Origin: an uncultured Methanobrevibacter sp.
GTDB lineage: Archaea; Methanobacteriota; Methanobacteria; Methanobacteriales; Methanobacteriaceae
NCBI GenBank assembly: GCA_902782595.1
Contig: CACZNW010000156.1
Span: 1-8,417, forward strand
Reading direction: 5' to 3'
Length of the DNA: 8,417 nucleotides
Part shown: positions 5,694 to 8,417 of the stretch, piece by piece
How positions within the stretch are numbered: position 1 is the first letter of the stretch
Layout of the letters: each line of letters opens with the position of its first letter
Notes under the pieces: model-generated
Told to the model about the DNA's origin: nothing
The model's input: only the letters and a program-made list of their open reading frames with translations
The model's database searches: none
Program-made: the position numbers and the translations under genes

Positions 5694-6611
5694 ATGTCAT
5701 TCAACAAAAACCAAATCCAAAAACTTGAAAAAAGCGGATACAGATTCATTGGAAAACATGGTCATGCAGCAGTTAAAACCTGCCACTGGACTAGACAAAG
5801 TATTTCCGATAAAGGAGTATGTTATAAGGAAAAATTCTATGGAATACAATCACACAGATGTCTCCAGATGTCTCCTGCGGTCCCAAATTGCCAGCAGGAA
5901 TGTGAATTTTGCTGGAGAGACCTGACATATACCCAGACAGCATGGGAAGATGAAGAATATGATGACCCTAAAACCATAGTCGACGAAGCAATTAAGGCTC
6001 AGAATAACCTATTATGCGGTTTTTATGGGAATGACAAAGCAAACAAAAAGAAACTGGAAGAAATGACAAAGCCGACAAATGCCGCAATATCCCTCGCCGG
6101 AGAACCGACACTCTATCCTGAAATTGACGAACTGATTGGAGAATTCAACCGACGTGATTTCACAACATTTGTTGTAAGTAACGGTCAGTGCGTTGAAAGA
6201 TTAAGAAATCTTGAAAACGATCCCTACCAGTTATACCTTTCTTTGGATGCACCTAATGAGAAAATATTTAATGATGTATGTCGACCAAGAATAAACGATG
6301 CCTGGAACAATTTAAACGAATCACTTGAAACATTGTCCAGTTTTAACTCACGTACATGTATAAGAAGCACATGCGTTAAGGGAAAAAATATGGAAGACCC
6401 TGAAAGTTATGCAAAATTAATAAAAAAAGCAGACCCTGATTTTGTAGAAATAAAAGCATACATGTTTGTTGGCTCATCCCGTGAAAGACTAACCCTTGAA
6501 AATATGCCCAGATTCGATGAAATCAAAGACTTTGCCAGTAAAATCGGTGATGCATGTGGCAAAGAATTAGTAAATGAATCTGAAGTTAGTCGAGTAGTAC
6601 TGCTCGAATAA
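5694..6611 (+). CDS. taw1: tRNA 4-demethylwyosine synthase Taw1 (TYW1, radical SAM)
   Basis: Taw1 condenses N1-methylguanosine-37 of tRNA-Phe with pyruvate to form the tricyclic 4-demethylwyosine, the first committed step of wyosine-type bases that help hold the reading frame. The 305-residue protein has the archaeal form without the flavodoxin domain of eukaryotic TYW1. The radical-SAM cluster motif CxxxCxxC is at Cys66, Cys70 and Cys73, followed by Trp as in the family. Three further cysteines, Cys30, Cys43 and Cys56, are spaced 13 and 13 apart exactly as the ligands of the second [4Fe-4S] cluster in Methanocaldococcus TYW1. CYKEKFYG follows Cys43, GEPTLYP is at 136-142, and EIKAYMFVG at 252-260. 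A longer reading from TTG 5619 exists, but the TATA box at 5657 and the conserved start of the protein favour ATG 5694. It is divergent from the R-M genes and converges on sucC. Confidence 0.94.
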   Translation: MSFNKNQIQKLEKSGYRFIGKHGHAAVKTCHWTRQSISDKGVCYKEKFYGIQSHRCLQMSPAVPNCQQECEFCWRDLTYTQTAWEDEEYDDPKTIVDEAIKAQNNLLCGFYGNDKANKKKLEEMTKPTNAAISLAGEPTLYPEIDELIGEFNRRDFTTFVVSNGQCVERLRNLENDPYQLYLSLDAPNEKIFNDVCRPRINDAWNNLNESLETLSSFNSRTCIRSTCVKGKNMEDPESYAKLIKKADPDFVEIKAYMFVGSSRERLTLENMPRFDEIKDFASKIGDACGKELVNESEVSRVVLLE

Positions 6612-6640
6612 CCTCTACAGATTCTTCCAATTCTCCAGTG

Positions 6641-6653
6641 TTATTTTTGATTT
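6641..6653 (+). terminator. Candidate T-rich terminator of taw1
   Basis: TTATTTTTGATTT begins 30 nt after the taw1 stop, in the 57-nt gap between converging genes. It contains a T5 run and no clear hairpin; T-tracts of this kind are enough for archaeal termination. Confidence 0.4.
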
Positions 6654-6660
6654 AAATAGC

Positions 6661-6668
6661 AAAAAAAA
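6661..6668 (-). terminator. T8 terminator of the kor-sucC operon
   Basis: Eight consecutive T on the minus strand follow directly on the sucC TAA stop, a good archaeal intrinsic termination signal without a stem. It faces the taw1 tract across a short gap, so each transcript ends before entering the converging gene. Confidence 0.55.
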
Positions 6669-7787
6669 TTATTTGCCTTCAGCCTTTAATTCTTCACAGA
6701 GTTCAACAGCCTTTTTAGCAGCTTTTTCCATTGAAGTCTCATATGGAATTCCAGCTTCATCTAAAAGTCTCTGACCTTCTTTTTCATTGGTTCCTGTCAG
6801 TCTGATAACAATATAAACTTTATGAGTGGACTGCTCCACTGCTTTAATTACACCACGTGCAACATCATCCGCTTTGGTAATTCCTCCCAGAACATTTAAA
6901 AATACAACTTTAACCGGGTCATAGTTCAAAACAATATTTAATGCCTGATTAATAATATGTTCTGAAGCTCCACCACCAATATCAAGAAATGTTGCCGGTT
7001 CTCCTCCATTAAGCTTAATCATGTCCATTGCAGTTAAAGTCAAACCTGCACCATTACCTATTACAGCAATATCCCCATCCAGCTGAACAAAGTCCACGGC
7101 TTTTTTCTTGTAGTGTAATCTGTCAACCAAATCCTGATGTCTGAATAGGGAATCGTTTTCAACAACCATTTTTGCATCGGCAGCAATTAAACCTTTAGGA
7201 GTTAAGACCAAAGGATTAATCTCGGCAATATCCGCATCATATTTGATAAACACATTGTATAATTTCCAAATCATATCTCCCATCGGTGAGATTAATTCAG
7301 ACGGAACACCCATTTTACGTGCAATTTCACGTGCTTCATATGGTAAAAAATCAATCAGAGGATTAGGATAATACTTGATGATTTTTTCAGGATTGGTTTT
7401 GGCAAGGTTTTCAATTTCAACTCCCCCTTCCTTACTTGCTAAAATAACAGGTCTTCTTGCACCCCTGTCAATAGATACAGTTACAAAGAATTCATTTAAA
7501 ATTTCGGCTTTTTCTTCAATTAATAAATGTTTAACCTTTTCGCCTTTAATTTCCATGCCCAAAATTTCATCAGCAACTTTTAAAGCTTCACCAGGGTTGT
7601 TGGCAAATTTAACACCCCCCGCCTTACCTCTACCACCGGTTAAAACTTGTGCCTTAATAACTACAGGAACGTCCATTTCGGAAGATATTGTCATTGCTTC
7701 TTCTGGAGAATAAGCAACATGACCTTCTAAAATTGGAATTCCTTCTTGATTAAAAATTTGTTTTGCTACATTTTCAAAAAATCTCAT
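6669..7787 (-). CDS. sucC: Succinate-CoA ligase (ADP-forming) beta subunit
   Basis: SucC is the nucleotide- and succinate-binding subunit of succinyl-CoA synthetase. With SucD (not in this window) it makes succinyl-CoA from succinate, CoA and ATP in the reductive branch of the methanogen TCA pathway. The 372-residue protein has an N-terminal ATP-grasp fold with VIKAQVLTGGRGKAGGVK at 43-60, the Mg-binding EINPL at 189-193 and DAKM at 204-207. The C-terminal ligase domain has GNGAGLT at 245-251, DIGGGA at 269-274, NVLGGIT at 298-304 and RLTGTNE at 329-335. The ATG at 7787 has AAGGTG 5 nt upstream, which overlaps the korC stop (9-nt gap), so the two are co-transcribed. Placement right after korC agrees with the flow succinate to succinyl-CoA to 2-oxoglutarate. 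The length is a little below the bacterial 388 residues. Confidence 0.95.
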   Translation of the reverse strand: MRFFENVAKQIFNQEGIPILEGHVAYSPEEAMTISSEMDVPVVIKAQVLTGGRGKAGGVKFANNPGEALKVADEILGMEIKGEKVKHLLIEEKAEILNEFFVTVSIDRGARRPVILASKEGGVEIENLAKTNPEKIIKYYPNPLIDFLPYEAREIARKMGVPSELISPMGDMIWKLYNVFIKYDADIAEINPLVLTPKGLIAADAKMVVENDSLFRHQDLVDRLHYKKKAVDFVQLDGDIAVIGNGAGLTLTAMDMIKLNGGEPATFLDIGGGASEHIINQALNIVLNYDPVKVVFLNVLGGITKADDVARGVIKAVEQSTHKVYIVIRLTGTNEKEGQRLLDEAGIPYETSMEKAAKKAVELCEELKAEGK

Positions 7788-7796
7788 TATAACACC

Positions 7797-8345
7797 TTAT
7801 TCTGCTAAAGCATATCCTGCCTCAAAAGCTTTGATATTCTTTTCTTCAGTTCCTTTCGGAACGCTAACTTCAATAGCTTTGATGGCAGACTGTTTGGATA
7901 TAACTTTAGTAATTTTTGTAATAGCTCCGACCATAACAATATTGGCTACAATTTTAAGCCCGATTTCATCAGTGGCTGTTTTTGTAGCGGGAGCCTCATA
8001 AACATTAATATTATGTTCATTTATAAAATCTCTTACATCTTCAATATCGGTTGTTCCAGGATCCACTATTAAAGTTCCGTTATCCTTTAAATCCACAATA
8101 TATTTAATTAAAGCCTCATTGGACATTGCCACTAAAATATCCGGGTTTTGAACTTTCGGATAGTCGACTTCAGTGTCACTGATAACAACTTCACATTTAG
8201 AAGCTCCACCACGAGCTTCAGGACCATAAGATTGGGTTTGAACGGCTTCTTTTTCATCAAAAAGACTTGCAGACTTACCTAAGATAATACCTGCAAGAAT
8301 TACTCCCTGACCTCCAAATCCACAAATTCTAATTTCAGTTCTCAT
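7797..8345 (-). CDS. korC: 2-oxoglutarate:ferredoxin oxidoreductase gamma subunit KorC
   Basis: KorC is one of the four subunits of the archaeal 2-oxoacid:ferredoxin oxidoreductase that, in methanogens, carboxylates succinyl-CoA to 2-oxoglutarate with reduced ferredoxin. The 182-residue protein shows the gamma-domain signatures: ICGFGGQGVILAG at 7-19 and QTQSYGPEARGGASK at 36-50, followed by CEVVIS and DYPKVQNPDILVAM. The family includes subunits for pyruvate and indolepyruvate; the sucC neighbour and the preceding KorB-like tail favour 2-oxoglutarate, but the substrate is inferred from context. The frame opens at GTG 8354, yet that triplet is inside the binding site AGGTGGAT (8349-8356) that serves ATG 8345, so I use the ATG. 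The gap to the korB stop is 9 nt. Confidence 0.9.
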   Translation of the reverse strand: MRTEIRICGFGGQGVILAGIILGKSASLFDEKEAVQTQSYGPEARGGASKCEVVISDTEVDYPKVQNPDILVAMSNEALIKYIVDLKDNGTLIVDPGTTDIEDVRDFINEHNINVYEAPATKTATDEIGLKIVANIVMVGAITKITKVISKQSAIKAIEVSVPKGTEEKNIKAFEAGYALAE

Positions 8346-8348
8346 ATT

Positions 8349-8356
8349 ATCCACCT
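8349..8356 (-). promoter_or_regulatory. Ribosome binding site deciding the korC start
   Basis: AGGTGGAT on the minus strand is a strong match to the archaeal Shine-Dalgarno consensus, 3 nt before ATG 8345. It contains the GTG that would be the longer start, and its first bases overlap the korB stop codon. Confidence 0.65.
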
Positions 8357-8417
8357 ATAATTCTGTTGAATATGCAGAATTGATAAGAGTTTTCTTACCA
8401 GATTTTTCCACACTAAT
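8355..8417 (-). CDS. korB: KorB C-terminus (2-oxoglutarate:ferredoxin oxidoreductase beta subunit), partial
   Basis: The minus strand is open from the window edge to a TAG at 8355-8357 and encodes the 20 residues ISVEKSGKKTLINSAYSTEL. The spacing (9 nt to korC) and orientation show a gene upstream in the same operon. The known order in Methanobacteriales places korB directly before korC. A thiamine-diphosphate-binding beta subunit is therefore expected, but its catalytic part is outside the window, so the name rests mainly on context. Confidence 0.6.
   Translation of the reverse strand: MSVEKSGKKTLINSAYSTEL

Noticed and set aside
5546..5749. 67-residue hydrophobic minus-strand reading frame overlapping the R-M promoter
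   Set aside because: It overlaps the divergent promoter region and the 5' ends of taw1 and the endonuclease. Its hydrophobicity comes from reading AT-rich DNA, and there is no binding site.
6591..6606. Near-perfect palindrome CGAGTAGTACTGCTCG at the end of taw1
   Set aside because: It lies within codons for the conserved C-terminal SRVVLL-like segment and is not followed closely by a T-tract, so it is best explained as coding sequence. Its only possible role would be as a weak hairpin.

Overview
The window looks like a chromosomal segment of a methanogenic archaeon of the order Methanobacteriales, most likely an AT-rich, host-associated Methanobrevibacter or close relative. The reasons are the low G+C (roughly one third by eye), tRNA genes without an encoded CCA end, archaeal-type TATA boxes some 28 nt upstream of start codons, archaeal-type Pgk and TpiA, a stand-alone archaeal TYW1 (Taw1), and a kor-sucC cluster typical of the partial reductive TCA pathway of these methanogens. 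The genus is inferred; no marker gene fixes it.

Layout from left to right. (1) Positions 1-270 hold two tRNA genes on the minus strand, tRNA-Pro(UGG) and tRNA-Thr(UGU). (2) Positions 388-1871 hold thiM-thiE on the plus strand, overlapping by ATGA. They form a thiamine salvage and assembly unit behind what looks like a leaderless promoter. (3) Positions 1868-3763 hold tpiA-pgk on the minus strand. pgk converges on thiE so tightly that both stop codons share one TTAA, and a 9-bp hairpin with T-tracts sits across the junction. (4) Positions 3813-5562 hold a two-gene type II restriction-modification system on the minus strand: a PD-(D/E)XK endonuclease followed by a beta-class (SPPY) amino-methyltransferase that starts with TTG one base after the endonuclease stop. 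(5) Positions 5694-6611 hold taw1 on the plus strand, divergent from the R-M operon. (6) Positions 6669-8417 hold the 3' part of a kor operon on the minus strand: the end of korB, then korC and sucC, closed by a T8 tract.

Functionally the window is mostly housekeeping. korBC-sucC links succinyl-CoA to 2-oxoglutarate for glutamate-family biosynthesis. tpiA-pgk serve gluconeogenesis and lower glycolysis. thiM-thiE make thiamine phosphate from a salvaged thiazole alcohol. taw1 makes the tricyclic base of wyosine derivatives on tRNA-Phe. The R-M pair is the only clearly accessory element and sits between two central-metabolism operons. I see no CRISPR, insertion sequence, phage gene or unknown multi-gene system. 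The more interesting points are the gene order, start codon and possible shared control of the R-M system, a scarcity of CTAG in the window, and the compact thiE/pgk terminator. Several start codons were moved from the longest open frame (tpiA, taw1, korC) on ribosome-binding-site or promoter evidence.
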